Shown here one piece after another: positions 49,883 through 62,713 of a stretch of DNA of 64,000 bases. Below the pieces are notes generated by a model. The model did not search any database. It saw only the letters and a list, made by a program, of their open reading frames with translations, and had not been told where the DNA came from. Numbering within the stretch: the stretch's first letter is position 1; the number at the start of each line of letters is the position of its first letter. This DNA comes from Woeseia oceani (GTDB taxonomy: Bacteria; Pseudomonadota; Gammaproteobacteria; Steroidobacterales; Woeseiaceae): positions 3,995,892 through 4,059,891 of the forward strand of contig NZ_CP016268.1 in NCBI RefSeq assembly GCF_001677435.1, written 5' to 3'. Made by a program: the position numbers and the translations under genes.

Positions 49883-51277
49883 TTAATCCAGTTGCAGTGA
49901 TTTGATCTTGCGCGTTAGCGTGTTGCGCCCCCAACCCAGCAAGCGGGCGGCTTCCTGGCGGTGCCCGCCGGAGTGTGCCAGCGCGATTTCGATCAGGGTT
50001 TTTTCAAAGGCGGGCAGTGCGTCATCAAGCAATGGCTTCTTGTCTCGTGCAGCCAGCATGCCTTCGGCCCAGCCGCGTAACGCCTGTGTCCAGTCCGGAC
50101 CGGATTCGGACAAACCGCCGAGTTCTTCCGGCAGATCTTCAGGCGTTATGACGTTGCCGGGTGCGGTCACCGTCAAGCGCCGGGCGGTATTGACCAGTTG
50201 CCGCACGTTGCCGGGCCAATCGTAGCCGCGCAGCAGTTGCAGGGCTTCCGCGTTCAGCGCTTTGGACGAAGCGCCCAACTCCTGGGCTGCCGTTTCCATG
50301 TAGTGGCTTAACAGCAAGGGAATGTCTTCACGCCGCTGCCGTAGCGGCGGGGTGTTGATTCGCATGACGTTCAGACGATGGTACAGGTCTTCGCGGAACT
50401 GACCCTTGCGCACCGCCTGTGCAAGATCTTTGTTGGTGGCCGCGATCACACGAACATCGACTTTGATTGAGGTCTGGCCACCTACTCGATAGAACTCGCT
50501 TTCGGCCAGTACCCGCAACAGCCGCGTTTGCAATGCCGCGGACATGTCGCCGATTTCGTCGAGGAACAAGGTGCCGCCATTGGCCTGTTCGAAACGGCCG
50601 ACCCGGCGTGCATCGGCGCCGGTGAATGAGCCGCGTTCGTGGCCAAACAATTCGGACTCGAGCAATTCCGAGGCAATTGCCGATGTATTCAGGGCCACGA
50701 ATTCTCGGTCGGCGCGCGGGCTGTGCTCGTGCAATGCGCGCGCTACCAGTTCCTTACCGGTACCCGATTCGCCAGTGATCAACACCGTCATGCTTGAGCC
50801 GGCCAGGCGACCAATGGAACGAAACACTTCCTGCATGGCCGGGGCCTGACCAATCAGCGAGGGAATGCTGCGCTGATCCTGCGGCAATTCATCACCGCCG
50901 CCGCCGGTATGTCGGGCGGCCTTGCGTATCAGCGCAACGGCTTCGTCGATGTCGAACGGTTTGGGCAAGTACTCAAAAGCGCCACCGCGATAAGCGGCAA
51001 CAGCGTTGTCCAGATCGGAATGCGCGGTCATGACGATAACCGGCAGGTTCGGGTGCTGTTCGGTAAGCCTGGCCAACAAGTGCAAGCCATCCATGCCCGG
51101 CATGCGGACATCGGTTACCAACACGTCGGGAACGTCGCTGGCAATCGCATCCAGCAAGTGCTCCGCTCGTTCGAAACTTGTGCAATCAATGCCCGCAGCG
51201 CGCAGGGCCTTATCGAGCACCCAGCGAACAGACTGATCGTCGTCAACGATCCACACTCTCAGGCCAGTATCAGTCAT
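49883..51277 (-). CDS. ntrC: Nitrogen regulation response regulator NtrC
   Basis: 464 residues. Receiver domain with phospho-acceptor D56 (VTDVRMPGMDG); sigma-54-interacting AAA+ domain with GESGTGKELVARALH (Walker A), ELFGHERGSFTGA (loop 1) and GGTLFLDEIGDM (Walker B); C-terminal Fis-type HTH (HRQEAARLLGWGRNTLTRKIK). Activates nitrogen-assimilation promoters. Loop 1 reads GSFTGA instead of the usual GAFTGA. ATG 51277 follows AGGAG by six bases. It overlaps ntrB by eight bases. Confidence 0.95.
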   Translation of the reverse strand: MTDTGLRVWIVDDDQSVRWVLDKALRAAGIDCTSFERAEHLLDAIASDVPDVLVTDVRMPGMDGLHLLARLTEQHPNLPVIVMTAHSDLDNAVAAYRGGAFEYLPKPFDIDEAVALIRKAARHTGGGGDELPQDQRSIPSLIGQAPAMQEVFRSIGRLAGSSMTVLITGESGTGKELVARALHEHSPRADREFVALNTSAIASELLESELFGHERGSFTGADARRVGRFEQANGGTLFLDEIGDMSAALQTRLLRVLAESEFYRVGGQTSIKVDVRVIAATNKDLAQAVRKGQFREDLYHRLNVMRINTPPLRQRREDIPLLLSHYMETAAQELGASSKALNAEALQLLRGYDWPGNVRQLVNTARRLTVTAPGNVITPEDLPEELGGLSESGPDWTQALRGWAEGMLAARDKKPLLDDALPAFEKTLIEIALAHSGGHRQEAARLLGWGRNTLTRKIKSLQLD

Positions 51278-52343
51278 GCGCACCTCCTGTCTGCTCGCTC
51301 AACGGTAAGCGCACAAAGAAAATGGTGCGGCCAGGTCGCGATTCGAACTCGATCAAGCCACCGTGACGACTGACGAGTTCCTGTGCGGTTGGCAGGCCTA
51401 GCCCCGTGCCTTCTGCCCGACTGGTAACCAGCGGATAGAAAATGGACTCTTGCAGGTCCGCCGGGATACCGGGGCCATCGTCTTCGATTTCTATACTGGC
51501 TATCGTCGCGTGGCGCAGGTCGCCAATGGTGAAATTGGTACTGGCGCGGGTCCTTAGTATCAATGTGCCCTGGTTATTCAGGGAGATGCACGCGTTGCGC
51601 ACCAGGTTGAGCAAAGCCTGCACGATCTGATCCCGATCCAGGGCGATCGAGGGCAAACCCGGGTCGTAGTCCCGGATAAGGGTCAGGCGGCCGTCCAGTT
51701 CAGGCTCAACCAGACGCACGACGTACTCGATGAGCTCATGAATGTTGGCCGGCTGTTTATTCGGTGGGCCACCGGGACCGAGCAAGGTATTGACCAGGGT
51801 GACGAGACGGTCAGCTTCGGAAATGATGACGTCGGTGTATTCGCGGAGGTTCTCGCTGTGGAGTTCGCGTGCCAGCAATTGCGCCGCACCACGCAAACCG
51901 CCCAGTGGGTTCTTAATTTCATGCGCCAGCTGGCGGACCATCTGGCGACCGGCACCGTGTTGAATCATCAGTGCGTTTTCCCGGGTGATGCGCATGCGGC
52001 GGGTGACGTCGGTCATCTCGACCAGCAAATACGAGCGCGCCTGTTGCGCGACGGGGGTTACCCGGCATTCGACCATGCGATTGGCGGCATGGACTTCGGT
52101 TGGCGCCAGCAACAGTTCGTGTGCGTAGGTCTGGCTGGTGGCAAGGCTGTTGGCGAGCACCCGTTTAAGGGTTTCATCTTCATCGACCAGGGGCAGCAAC
52201 GGCGCGGAGATCGCCCGAATGCGGCTGATGCCGAGGAGGTTTTCTGCAGCGGGATTAAGTGCCGTGATCAGAAGATTACTGTCGAGGACGACGACAGCTG
52301 TCTCCAGATTTTCGAAGATATCGTTGGCCGGTAAGGGGGTCAT
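51270..52343 (-). CDS. ntrB: Nitrogen regulation sensor histidine kinase NtrB
   Basis: 357 residues, cytoplasmic (no membrane helix). PAS domain in the N-terminal part (ETAVVVLDSNLLITALNPAAE), H-box RQLAHEIKNPLGGLRGAAQ, N-box LLNLVRNACISL and G-boxes EDDGPGIPADL and GTGLGLPTAQ. It phosphorylates NtrC when nitrogen is short, under control of PII. The frame continues upstream of ATG 52343, but only from MTPLPANDIFENL does it match the family. Coupled to ntrC by overlap. Confidence 0.93.
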   Translation of the reverse strand: MTPLPANDIFENLETAVVVLDSNLLITALNPAAENLLGISRIRAISAPLLPLVDEDETLKRVLANSLATSQTYAHELLLAPTEVHAANRMVECRVTPVAQQARSYLLVEMTDVTRRMRITRENALMIQHGAGRQMVRQLAHEIKNPLGGLRGAAQLLARELHSENLREYTDVIISEADRLVTLVNTLLGPGGPPNKQPANIHELIEYVVRLVEPELDGRLTLIRDYDPGLPSIALDRDQIVQALLNLVRNACISLNNQGTLILRTRASTNFTIGDLRHATIASIEIEDDGPGIPADLQESIFYPLVTSRAEGTGLGLPTAQELVSRHGGLIEFESRPGRTIFFVRLPLSEQTGGAHD

Positions 52344-52378
52344 AGGCGTTCGCCGCCCCCGAGCGCCGGTTTGGTGCG

Positions 52379-52924
52379 TCAGGGTCTCTGTATGGAAGTT
52401 TGTTGTACGTAAAACCGCATCGGCTGGCTGCGAATGAGCGTCTTGCCGGTTTCGTCGAGAACTTCCGCCTGCAGATTGTGCTCGCCCCGCCAGACTTCCT
52501 CCAGCTGGAAGTTCAGTGAACGAATTTCCCGGGGTTCGCCGTCGAAGTACAACCGTAGGCGATGTCCTGGCTGCAACGCGGGTTGCAGTGCCAGGCTGAC
52601 ATTCAGTACCCCGCCGATGTTCCACAGGGTTTCCTCGGCAACCGGAGCGGTGACGGAAAGAGCGGTGTAAGAGACGGTCTCCGGAGTTTTACTCGCAGGG
52701 GCCGTTGCTGCAGCTGCCGCCGATCGCGGCTCCGTTGATCGCTGCCGCGTGGCAGGAACAGGGTTGCTGCTGGAGCGTTTCGGCAGAGTGACGAGTTCAG
52801 CGCCTGGGACGGGTTGGTCGCTGTAATGGACAACCCCGTCTTCGTCGACCCATTTGTACACCTGCGCATGCGCAGCCGCGGCGCATAGCAGCAGGGCCGT
52901 GAGCATGATGATGCGTTTGTACAT
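52379..52924 (-). CDS. DUF4124-domain secreted protein
   Basis: 181 residues. A signal peptide (LTALLLCAAAAHA) precedes the DUF4124 core QVYKWVDEDGVVHYSDQPVPGAE, seen here as the short motifs YKWVDEDG and HYSDQP. An alanine/serine-rich linker and an Ig-like C-terminal domain (LNFQLEEVWRGEHNL) follow. Function unknown; such genes are typically next to glnA/ntrB in Gammaproteobacteria. It lies between glnA and ntrB on the same strand. Confidence 0.82.
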   Translation of the reverse strand: MYKRIIMLTALLLCAAAAHAQVYKWVDEDGVVHYSDQPVPGAELVTLPKRSSSNPVPATRQRSTEPRSAAAAATAPASKTPETVSYTALSVTAPVAEETLWNIGGVLNVSLALQPALQPGHRLRLYFDGEPREIRSLNFQLEEVWRGEHNLQAEVLDETGKTLIRSQPMRFYVQQTSIQRP

Positions 52925-52962
52925 GGGGTTAGCATAGCAGTGTGCGGTCGCGGGTGACCAGA

Positions 52963-52991
52963 GGCGCGGGCGGCATTATGTTGCCCGCGCC
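52963..52991 (-). terminator. GC-rich stem-loop after glnA
   Basis: GGCGCGGGC and GCCCGCGCC form a perfect 9-bp stem with an 11-base loop, 16 bases after the glnA stop codon on the minus strand. No T-tract follows, so it may attenuate or protect the mRNA between glnA and the DUF4124 gene rather than fully terminate. Confidence 0.45.
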
Positions 52992-53006
52992 CCTGGCTGG
53001 CCGTGT

Positions 53007-54416
53007 TCAGAGGCTGTAGTACATGTCGAATTCAACCGGGTGCGTGGTCATGCGCAAGCGGGTGACGTTTTCCTGCTTCAGGCCGATGTAAGCATCGATC
53101 AGGTCGTCGTCGAAAACGTCGCCGGCTTTCAGGAACGCGCGATCCTGATCCAGTGCGATCAATGCCTCTTCCAGTGAGAAAGCAACGTGCTGCAGTTCTT
53201 TCTCTTCTTCCGGCGGCAAGTCGTAGAGATCCTTGTCCATGGCATCGCCCGGGTGAATCTTGTTCTGGATTCCGTCCAACCCGGCCATCATGAGCGCAGA
53301 GAAGGCGAGGTAGGGGTTGGCCATCGAATCGGGGAAGCGAACTTCGATGCGTCGTGCTTTCGGGTTGGTAACGTACGGAATACGAATAGACGCGGAACGA
53401 TTGCGTGCGGAGTACGCGAGAATCGTCGGCGCTTCGAAGCCCGGCACAAGACGCTTGTAACTGTTGGTGGCCGGGTTGGTAAATGCGTTGAGTGCCTTGG
53501 CGTGTTTGATAATGCCGCCAATGTAGTACAACGCAGTATCTGAGAGGCCACCGTAGCCGTCACCGGTGAACAGGTTCTTGCCATCTTTGAACAATGACAT
53601 GTGCACGTGCATGCCGCTGCCATTGTCGTTGACGAGCGGTTTCGGCATGAAGGTGGCGGTCTTGCCATAGGCGTGCGCTACGTTGTGTACCACGTACTTC
53701 AGAACCTGCACTTCGTCGGCTTTCTTGATAAGGGTCGCGAATTTCGCGCCGATTTCGCACTGGCCGGCGGTTGCGACTTCGTGGTGATGCACTTCCGTCT
53801 CCACGCCCATTTCTTCGAGGGCCAGGCACATGGCCGAACGGATGTCGTGCAGGGAATCGACCGGGGGTACCGGGAAATAACCGCCTTTGACGGTCGGTCG
53901 GTGTCCCGTGTTGCCCTCGACATTGGTTTTGCCGGAGTTCCAGGCGCCTTCGGTGGAGTCGATGGAATAAAACGCGCCTTCCATGGAATCACCCCAGCGA
54001 ACATCGTCGAACACAAAGAATTCATTCTCGGGTCCGAAGTAGGCTTCATCGGCAACGCCGGTGGATTTCAGGTAAGCCTCGGCGCGACGCGACAACGAAC
54101 GCGGGCAACGGCTGTAGCCCTGCATGGTGTTCGGTTCGATCACGTCGCAACGCAGATTCAGGGTCGTTTCTTCGGCGAAGACATCGACTACTGCGCTGGC
54201 GGGGTCGGGCATCAGGATCATGTCCGATTCGTTGATGCCCTTCCAGCCGGAGATGGAGGAGCCATCGAACATTTTGCCGTCTTCGAAGATGTCCTCGTCC
54301 ACGGTGTGCGTAGGCACGGTCACGTGCTGCTCTTTGCCCTTGGTATCGGTAAAACGAATATCGACGAATTTGACGTCGTGTTCCTTGATCAGGGCCAGCA
54401 CCTCTGCAGGGGTCAT
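53007..54416 (-). CDS. glnA: Glutamine synthetase, type I (adenylylated form)
   Basis: 469 residues. It condenses ammonia and glutamate with ATP; a dodecamer in the cytoplasm. Conserved segments include [24 protein letters not shown], the [12 protein letters not shown] loop, [10 protein letters not shown] and the adenylylation motif LYDLPPEE whose tyrosine near residue 398 is modified by GlnE. So activity is probably under covalent control as in E. coli. GGAGG ribosome-binding site upstream. Transcribed from a sigma-54 promoter with NtrC sites; DUF4124, ntrB and ntrC follow. Confidence 0.97.
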   Translation of the reverse strand: MTPAEVLALIKEHDVKFVDIRFTDTKGKEQHVTVPTHTVDEDIFEDGKMFDGSSISGWKGINESDMILMPDPASAVVDVFAEETTLNLRCDVIEPNTMQGYSRCPRSLSRRAEAYLKSTGVADEAYFGPENEFFVFDDVRWGDSMEGAFYSIDSTEGAWNSGKTNVEGNTGHRPTVKGGYFPVPPVDSLHDIRSAMCLALEEMGVETEVHHHEVATAGQCEIGAKFATLIKKADEVQVLKYVVHNVAHAYGKTATFMPKPLVNDNGSGMHVHMSLFKDGKNLFTGDGYGGLSDTALYYIGGIIKHAKALNAFTNPATNSYKRLVPGFEAPTILAYSARNRSASIRIPYVTNPKARRIEVRFPDSMANPYLAFSALMMAGLDGIQNKIHPGDAMDKDLYDLPPEEEKELQHVAFSLEEALIALDQDRAFLKAGDVFDDDLIDAYIGLKQENVTRLRMTTHPVEFDMYYSL

Positions 54417-54479
54417 TATGGGTATCCTCCGGAATGTCGAAACGAGTTTGCGTCGGTGACGCGGTATGTTCCATCACAG

Positions 54480-54495
54480 TGCAGAAAGCGTGCCA
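54480..54495 (-). promoter_or_regulatory. Sigma-54 (RpoN) promoter of glnA
   Basis: On the minus strand TGGCACG-N4-CTGCA matches the -24/-12 consensus TGGCACG-N4-TTGCW with one mismatch and exact spacing of the GG and GC elements. It lies about 64 bases before the glnA start codon. Confidence 0.85.
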
Positions 54496-54559
54496 GCTGT
54501 GATGGTTTTGTAACTGATTGATTTAAAGCTGGAAATGCGGGGCCAGCCCCCAGGCCGTC

Positions 54560-54605
54560 GCACCAAGTCGGTGCACGGCACAAACACGGTGCACCAAATC
54601 AGTGC
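54560..54605. promoter_or_regulatory. Three NtrC-binding dyads upstream of glnA
   Basis: GCACC-N5-GGTGC at 54560-54574 (perfect dyad), GCACA-N5-GGTGC at 54578-54592 and GCACC-N5-AGTGC at 54591-54605. The last two share two bases. They lie 70-125 bases upstream of the -24/-12 element, where an NtrC enhancer is expected. The rest of 54417-54749 contains no other feature apart from the promoter and the start region of glyQ. Confidence 0.82.
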
Positions 54606-54749
54606 TAAAAGCGAGGGCCTGCGTCACTTTGGCGCTGGTGTGCAGCAAGCCCAGCAAGCACGCGGTGTCCGTTGCCGGCAGAGCGCATGCGGCACGGGAT
54701 TTCGCGGGTTATACTTCGCCGCCCGAATTTCTGGCCATAACCGTACCCG

Positions 54750-55688
54750 ATGACTAAAAACTCCACGCCTGACTTTTGCAGCTTTCAGGAGCTGATCCTC
54801 CGCTTGCAGCATTTCTGGGCGGAGCGCGGCTGCCTCGTCGCTCAGCCCTACGACATGGCCATGGGCGCGGGCACGTTTCACCCCTCGACGTTTTTGCGCG
54901 CCATCGGCCCGGAGCCCTGGAGCTCGGCCTATGTGCAACCGTGCCGTCGACCGACCGACGGCCGTTACGGGGACAATCCGTTTCGCTTGCAGCATTACTA
55001 TCAGTACCAGGTCGTGATCAAACCGTCGCCGGACGACATCCAGGCGATGTACCTCGATTCCTTGCGTGCCATCGGCATCGATACCTCGGTGCACGACATT
55101 CGTTTTGTTGAGGACAATTGGGAGTCACCCACTTTGGGCGCTTGGGGCCTGGGTTGGGAAGTTTGGCTGAACGGCATGGAGGTCACCCAGTTCACCTATT
55201 TTCAGCAAGTTGGTGGTCTCGAGTGCAAACCCGTCACCGGGGAAATTACCTACGGCCTGGAACGGCTGGCGATGTACCTGCAGAGTGTAGAAAGCATTTT
55301 TGACATCGTCTGGACCGATGGCCCGTTAGGCCGGATCAACTACGGCGACGTATACCATCAGAACGAAGTGGAACAATCACGTTATAACTTCGAACACGCC
55401 GACATCAGCGCGTTGTTCGCTGCATTCGATCACGCGGAAAGCGAAGCGCAACGGCTGATTTCGCTGGGTCTGGCGTTGCCGGCCTACGAACAGATGCTCA
55501 GCGCATCACACACCTTCAATTTGCTGGATGCTCGGCAGGCGATCTCGGTCAGCGAGCGCCAGCGCTTTATCCTGCGGGTGCGCAACATGTCGCGGGCAAT
55601 CGCGGAAGCCTATTTTGCCAGCCGGGAGGCGCTGGGCTTTCCCATGGTCGCAAGCGTCGCGGCTAACGCAGGAGCGCCATCACGATGA
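54750..55688 (+). CDS. glyQ: Glycyl-tRNA synthetase alpha subunit
   Basis: 312 residues. The bacterial alpha2-beta2 enzyme charges tRNA-Gly. The alpha subunit carries the class II catalytic core: [53 protein letters not shown] and [10 protein letters not shown]. It overlaps glyS by four bases (ATGA). Start of the glyQ-glyS-gmhB-plsC operon next to gyrB. Confidence 0.96.
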   Translation: MTKNSTPDFCSFQELILRLQHFWAERGCLVAQPYDMAMGAGTFHPSTFLRAIGPEPWSSAYVQPCRRPTDGRYGDNPFRLQHYYQYQVVIKPSPDDIQAMYLDSLRAIGIDTSVHDIRFVEDNWESPTLGAWGLGWEVWLNGMEVTQFTYFQQVGGLECKPVTGEITYGLERLAMYLQSVESIFDIVWTDGPLGRINYGDVYHQNEVEQSRYNFEHADISALFAAFDHAESEAQRLISLGLALPAYEQMLSASHTFNLLDARQAISVSERQRFILRVRNMSRAIAEAYFASREALGFPMVASVAANAGAPSR

Positions 55689-57775
55689 GCGCAACGCCAA
55701 CCGCGGATTTTCTGGTAGAACTTGGCACCGAGGAACTACCACCGACCGCCCTGAAAACACTGATGCTTGCTTTTGCCGCGGGACTGGAAGCGCAGCTCGA
55801 CGAAACACACCTTGCGCACGGTGAGGTAACGGCCTATGCGAGTCCGCGCCGGCTCGCCGTTAAGGTAGATGCGCTGGCACTGGCGCAACAGGACCAGCAA
55901 GTCGAACAGAAAGGCCCGCCGGTCCGGATCGCGTTTGCCGAGGATGGCACACCGACCCAGGCGGCCACGGCCTTCGCTGAAAAATGCGGAGTCCCGGTCA
56001 GCGAACTGTCGCGCGAAGCAACGCCGAAAGGCGAGTGGCTGGTGTATCGGGGTATCGAACCGGGCCGCGGCGCAGCCGAACTGCTGCCGCAGTGCGTGCA
56101 GCGCGCTCTCGATGGTCTGCCGATTCCCCGCCGGATGCGCTGGGGTGCTGGAACGGCGGAATTTGTCCGGCCGGTGCATTGGCTGGTCATGCTGCACGGC
56201 AAAGCGGTTGTTCCGGCCGAAATACTGGGCGTCCAGGCAGGGCGGGTTTCGGCGGCGCACCGCTTTATGGGGGACGCGGCGATCGAGCTCAACAGTCCGG
56301 ACGATTACCCTGCGAGGTTACAGACCGACGGTCACGTTATCGCGGACTTCGGCGAACGCCGGCGACAGATAGTCGCTGCGGTGACAGACGCGGCCAGCGC
56401 GGCGGGCGGCACGGCGGTCGCCAGTGATGAACTGCTGGATGAAGTAACGGCACTGACGGAATGGCCTGTCGCCGTAACCGGTGGCTTCGCAGAGTCTTTT
56501 CTGGCCTTGCCGAAAGAGGTCATCGTTTCCACGCTGACGGGCCATCAACGGTATTTTCCAGTGGCAGATAAAGACGGCAAGTTGCTGCCTGTCTTTATCA
56601 CGCTGGCAAATATTGCCAGTAGTGAACCGGAGAAAGTCCGCGACGGCAATGAACGAGTGATTCGGCCAAGGCTGGCGGATGCCGCCTTTTTCTGGGAAGC
56701 CGATCGCAAATCCTCGCTGGAAGCAAGGTGCGCAGCCCTCGAGAATGTCGTTTATCAGCAAGGGTTGGGCACACTTGCCGAACGCAGTGAACGGGTATCG
56801 GCTCTCGCCGGCCGGGTAGCGGAGCAAATGGGCAGCGACGTGGCGGCAACCACGCGCGCCGGGTTACTGGCGAAGTGCGATTTGGTCAGCGGTATGGTCG
56901 GTGAGTTTCCTGAACTGCAAGGCACGATGGGCCGCTATTATGCGCTGGCGGATGATGAGCCGCTCGCGGTTGCGGACGCCATAGCCGAACACTACCTGCC
57001 GCGTTTTGCTGGCGATGACTTGCCTGCGTCCGATAGCGGGCGGGCACTGGCGATTGCCGACAAACTGGATACCTTGTGCGGGATTTTCGGCAGCGGCAAG
57101 AAACCCTCGGGTAACCGTGACCCGTTTGGCCTGCGCCGGGCCGCGCTCGGCATCGTCAGGATCATTGTCGAACTGAAACTTGAGATTGATTTGCCGGTAT
57201 TGATTGCTGCCAGCCTGGAACTGCAGCCGGTGCCTGGAGAGCCCGCGGTGGCCGATGAAGTTTACGATTTCATTGTTGATCGATTGCGCGGCTGGTATGC
57301 GGAGCAAGGCCTTTACGGTGGCGAGATGTTTGAAGCGGTTCGCTGGCAACGTTTGCCCTCGCTGGCAGATGTTGATGCCCGATTGCAGGCGGTGGCGGGT
57401 TTCGTGGCGAATCCCGCTGCCGAAAGCCTTGCGGCAGCGAACAAGCGAATTGCCAACATACTTCGCAAAGCAGACTTTAGCGGCGCGAGCGCGCCGGATC
57501 CCACATTGTTCAGTGAGGCCGCGGAGCGCGAGTTGTTCGAGTCCTTGCAGACCGCGCGGAAGTCGGTTGCGGACCTGCTGGCTGCCCGTCGCTATGCGGA
57601 TGTGCTCGGACGTCTCGCTGAGTTGCGAGCACCTGTGGATCGGTTTTTTGACGACGTGATGGTGATGGCGGACGACCAACAGGTACGGGACAACCGCCTG
57701 AGGTTGCTGGCCGGGCTGCGCGCACAATTTCTGGATGTCGCCGATATTTCCAGGTTGTCCGTGGCGAAAGGCTGA
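55685..57775 (+). CDS. glyS: Glycyl-tRNA synthetase beta subunit
   Basis: 696 residues. [15 protein letters not shown] is the typical N-terminus; the tRNA-binding subunit with an HD-like domain and a C-terminal anticodon-binding domain ([21 protein letters not shown]). [17 protein letters not shown] and [11 protein letters not shown] are further signatures. Start overlaps the glyQ stop. gmhB follows after three bases. Confidence 0.96.
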   Translation: MSATPTADFLVELGTEELPPTALKTLMLAFAAGLEAQLDETHLAHGEVTAYASPRRLAVKVDALALAQQDQQVEQKGPPVRIAFAEDGTPTQAATAFAEKCGVPVSELSREATPKGEWLVYRGIEPGRGAAELLPQCVQRALDGLPIPRRMRWGAGTAEFVRPVHWLVMLHGKAVVPAEILGVQAGRVSAAHRFMGDAAIELNSPDDYPARLQTDGHVIADFGERRRQIVAAVTDAASAAGGTAVASDELLDEVTALTEWPVAVTGGFAESFLALPKEVIVSTLTGHQRYFPVADKDGKLLPVFITLANIASSEPEKVRDGNERVIRPRLADAAFFWEADRKSSLEARCAALENVVYQQGLGTLAERSERVSALAGRVAEQMGSDVAATTRAGLLAKCDLVSGMVGEFPELQGTMGRYYALADDEPLAVADAIAEHYLPRFAGDDLPASDSGRALAIADKLDTLCGIFGSGKKPSGNRDPFGLRRAALGIVRIIVELKLEIDLPVLIAASLELQPVPGEPAVADEVYDFIVDRLRGWYAEQGLYGGEMFEAVRWQRLPSLADVDARLQAVAGFVANPAAESLAAANKRIANILRKADFSGASAPDPTLFSEAAERELFESLQTARKSVADLLAARRYADVLGRLAELRAPVDRFFDDVMVMADDQQVRDNRLRLLAGLRAQFLDVADISRLSVAKG

Positions 57776-57778
57776 GTC

Positions 57779-58327
57779 GTGAAGCCCCGGCTCGTAATTC
57801 TCGATCGTGACGGGGTCATCAATCGTGACTCCTCGGCATTCGTCAAATCAGCCGCAGAATGGCAACCGTTGCCCGGCAGTTTGGAGGCCATTGGGATTCT
57901 CACCCGGGCTAACATTCCGGTGGCGATCGCCAGCAATCAATCGGGCATTGGGCGGGGGCTGTTCACGCGGAAAGCTCTGTATGCCATGCATCGTAAAATG
58001 CGCCGACTCGCGCGCGAGCATGGCGGTGAAATTGATCGCATACTTTATTGTCCTCATCGTCCTGACGAAGGGTGTTCCTGCCGCAAGCCGGCACCGGCGA
58101 TGATTACCAAGTTGCTGGCCTTGTACGGCGTTGCCGGACAAGATGTTTTGGTGGTTGGAGACTCGGTTCGTGACCTTGATGCGGCGGTATCGGCCGGTGC
58201 GCGGCCGGTATTGGTACTGACCGGGAATGGCTTGCGATCAGTTGACGAATTGCGTGAGCGAAATGCAACGGTGGAGACCTTCGACGATCTGTTAGCGTTT
58301 GCGAACAGCGTGACGGCGGCAGCTTAA
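57779..58327 (+). CDS. gmhB: D-glycero-beta-D-manno-heptose 1,7-bisphosphate 7-phosphatase
   Basis: 182 residues, HAD superfamily. It removes the 7-phosphate during ADP-heptose synthesis for lipopolysaccharide core. The nucleophile motif ILDRDGVINRDS, threonine/serine motif IASNQSG and the zinc-binding loop CPHRPDEGCSCRKP are intact; VVGDSVRDLDAA is motif IV. GTG start at 57779. Between glyS and plsC, a common gammaproteobacterial order. HisB-N phosphatase is the only close alternative; context favours GmhB. Confidence 0.92.
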   Translation: MKPRLVILDRDGVINRDSSAFVKSAAEWQPLPGSLEAIGILTRANIPVAIASNQSGIGRGLFTRKALYAMHRKMRRLAREHGGEIDRILYCPHRPDEGCSCRKPAPAMITKLLALYGVAGQDVLVVGDSVRDLDAAVSAGARPVLVLTGNGLRSVDELRERNATVETFDDLLAFANSVTAAA

Positions 58328-58339
58328 CAAGGATTGGTC

Positions 58340-59056
58340 TTGCAACTCATACGCTCGTTGATATTTCAGGTCTGGTTTTTTGCGACGGCGGTTTTCTTTG
58401 CCGCACTGGTCGTATTGTGCGCGCCATTCAGCTACGCAACCCGGTTTTCAATTGCTCGCGGCTGGGGTCACGCGATGCTCTGGGGCGGACGTTTTTTTTG
58501 CGGTCTCGATTACGTAATCGAAGGTAAGGAAAATATTCCATCGAATGCGAGCGTGATCATGATCAAACATTCCACGGTGTTTGAAACTTACGCGCAGCTG
58601 ATTACCTTCCCGCCACAAACCTGGGTACTGAAGCGTGAGCTGCAGTGGATTCCAATTTTCGGTTGGGGTCTTGCGTTGATGAAACCGATAGCGATCAATC
58701 GCAGCGCCGGGCGACGCGCGGTGACACAGGTTATTGAGCTCGGCAAGAAACGACTGGCCAGCGGTATTTGGGTGTCCATATTTCCCGAAGGGACCCGGGT
58801 CGCTGCCGGAGAAAAGAAAAAATTTGGCGTCAGCGGTGCCGCGCTGGCTGTGGAAGCGGGCTGCCTCATTGTTCCGGTTGCACACAATGCCGGTGAGTTT
58901 TGGCCACGCCGTGGTTTGACCAAGAAGCCCGGCCTCATTCGGTTTTGCATAGGGCCGGCGATTGATCCTGCCGGGCTTACGCCCAAGGAAGCGAACGAAC
59001 TCGTGCGGGAATGGATCGAAAACAAAATGGCCGAGATCAGCCAGTTGCATGACTGA
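58340..59056 (+). CDS. plsC: 1-acyl-sn-glycerol-3-phosphate acyltransferase family protein
   Basis: 238 residues. N-terminal membrane segment (IFQVWFFATAVFFAALVVLC), then the acyltransferase motifs IKHSTVFET (HX4E in place of the usual HX4D), INRSAGRRAV, FPEGTR and VPVAHNAGEFW. It likely makes phosphatidic acid from lysophosphatidate, though the HX4E form also occurs in acyltransferases of other acceptors. The start is TTG at 58340 with AAGGA upstream; an earlier TTG is too near the ribosome-binding site. Convergent with gyrB. Confidence 0.88.
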   Translation: MQLIRSLIFQVWFFATAVFFAALVVLCAPFSYATRFSIARGWGHAMLWGGRFFCGLDYVIEGKENIPSNASVIMIKHSTVFETYAQLITFPPQTWVLKRELQWIPIFGWGLALMKPIAINRSAGRRAVTQVIELGKKRLASGIWVSIFPEGTRVAAGEKKKFGVSGAALAVEAGCLIVPVAHNAGEFWPRRGLTKKPGLIRFCIGPAIDPAGLTPKEANELVREWIENKMAEISQLHD

Positions 59057-59077
59057 GCCCGGCCATTGACGGGATAG

Positions 59078-61531
<2,454 letters not shown>

Positions 61532-61630
61532 TCAAAAAGCTAGCCGGGTATTGTACCAGTTTGGCAGCGGACCGGGGCTCTCTATTGAGGTCTTGCGGGA
61601 GCATTTGAGCGTGAATCCGCCGGGCGCAGG

Positions 61631-62698
61631 CTAGGGCGCAATGTCGGCAGTAACCCGCCCTTGTTCCACGTGGAACAAGCTATAGTCGTGAGGCAGAGGG
61701 ACAGCCTCTTCGCTGAGAGCGGTAGCAATCACCTGGCCCTCCAATGACTGCACGGCCGACATCAGCTTCTGTAACGAATCCCGGTCCAGCTCGGCCGCCG
61801 GATCGTCCAGCAACAACAAGGGAGCCTGACCCAGCGCAGCACTGGTGACCCGAAGCGAGCCCAGCACCATGGCACAGGCCAGCAATTTTTGCTGACCACG
61901 CGAGACCAACCTTTTGGCCAGACGATCATCCACCCTTAAACGCAAATCACCCCGGTGCGGCCCAGCGTTCGTCGTTCCGGACGCCATGTCCCGCCCGCGA
62001 CCGCTACGCAGCTGATCCGCGAGGTCGGTGTCTTCGTTCCACCCCTGGCTGTACTCGAACCTGGCCCCTGTGCCGAGCAGGGCGCTGGCTTCCACCTCCA
62101 GCACCCCGATCGCGGTAGCCAACACCCGTTTTCTGTAATCGTGCAGGACCATCGCCGTTTCCACGAATTCCCGATCCCAGCTGTCCAACGAAGCCCCACC
62201 GTTCTTCAATACAGCGTTTCTCTGCTTTAAAGCCCGACGGAACCGCCGCCACACATCCAGATAACCACGTTCCACGTGGAACGTCATCCAGTCAATGAAG
62301 CGCCGACGTTGGTCCGGGGAGCCCCCAACCAGCTCATGCACATCCGGGTCAATGACCTGCAGCGGCAGCGAACTCGCCAGAGAAGCCGTCCCGCCATGCC
62401 GATCGCCGTTCACGCTGATTTCCAGTCCGGACTTGCCGTTTCTGACCCCCAACCGATCCACACGCTCGCCGCAAGACACCACACCCCGAAGGAGAAACTC
62501 TGCCTCGCCGTACCGAAGCAGATCCCGTGTGCCGGCACCACGAAACGAGCGCCCGCGGCCAAGGTAAGCGATAGCCTCCAGCAGGCTCGTCTTGCCAGAC
62601 GCATTAGCGCCTACTACCAAGGAAAATTGTGGGTGCAGCTGGATATCAACCGCACCCAGGCACCGGAAGTCGGTGCACGAAAACTTCAGCAGCGGCAA
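61631..62698 (-). CDS. recF: DNA replication and repair protein RecF
   Basis: 355 residues, SMC-like ABC ATPase that loads RecA on gapped DNA. Walker A VVGANASGKTSLLEAIAYL, signature-like RGQQKLLACAMVLGS and Walker B LLLLDDPAAELD are visible; GRSFRG matches the family. The start is TTG at 62698, since no ATG lies near and 15 bases separate it from dnaN. Overlap with neighbouring reading signals suggests co-translation with dnaN. Confidence 0.94.
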   Translation of the reverse strand: MPLLKFSCTDFRCLGAVDIQLHPQFSLVVGANASGKTSLLEAIAYLGRGRSFRGAGTRDLLRYGEAEFLLRGVVSCGERVDRLGVRNGKSGLEISVNGDRHGGTASLASSLPLQVIDPDVHELVGGSPDQRRRFIDWMTFHVERGYLDVWRRFRRALKQRNAVLKNGGASLDSWDREFVETAMVLHDYRKRVLATAIGVLEVEASALLGTGARFEYSQGWNEDTDLADQLRSGRGRDMASGTTNAGPHRGDLRLRVDDRLAKRLVSRGQQKLLACAMVLGSLRVTSAALGQAPLLLLDDPAAELDRDSLQKLMSAVQSLEGQVIATALSEEAVPLPHDYSLFHVEQGRVTADIAP

Positions 62699-62713
62699 GA
62701 GACCGCTCGCGGA

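Noticed and set aside
54417..54749. Possible riboswitch before glyQ or glnA
   Set aside because: The repeats here are NtrC dyads; no glycine or glutamine aptamer consensus was recognised.
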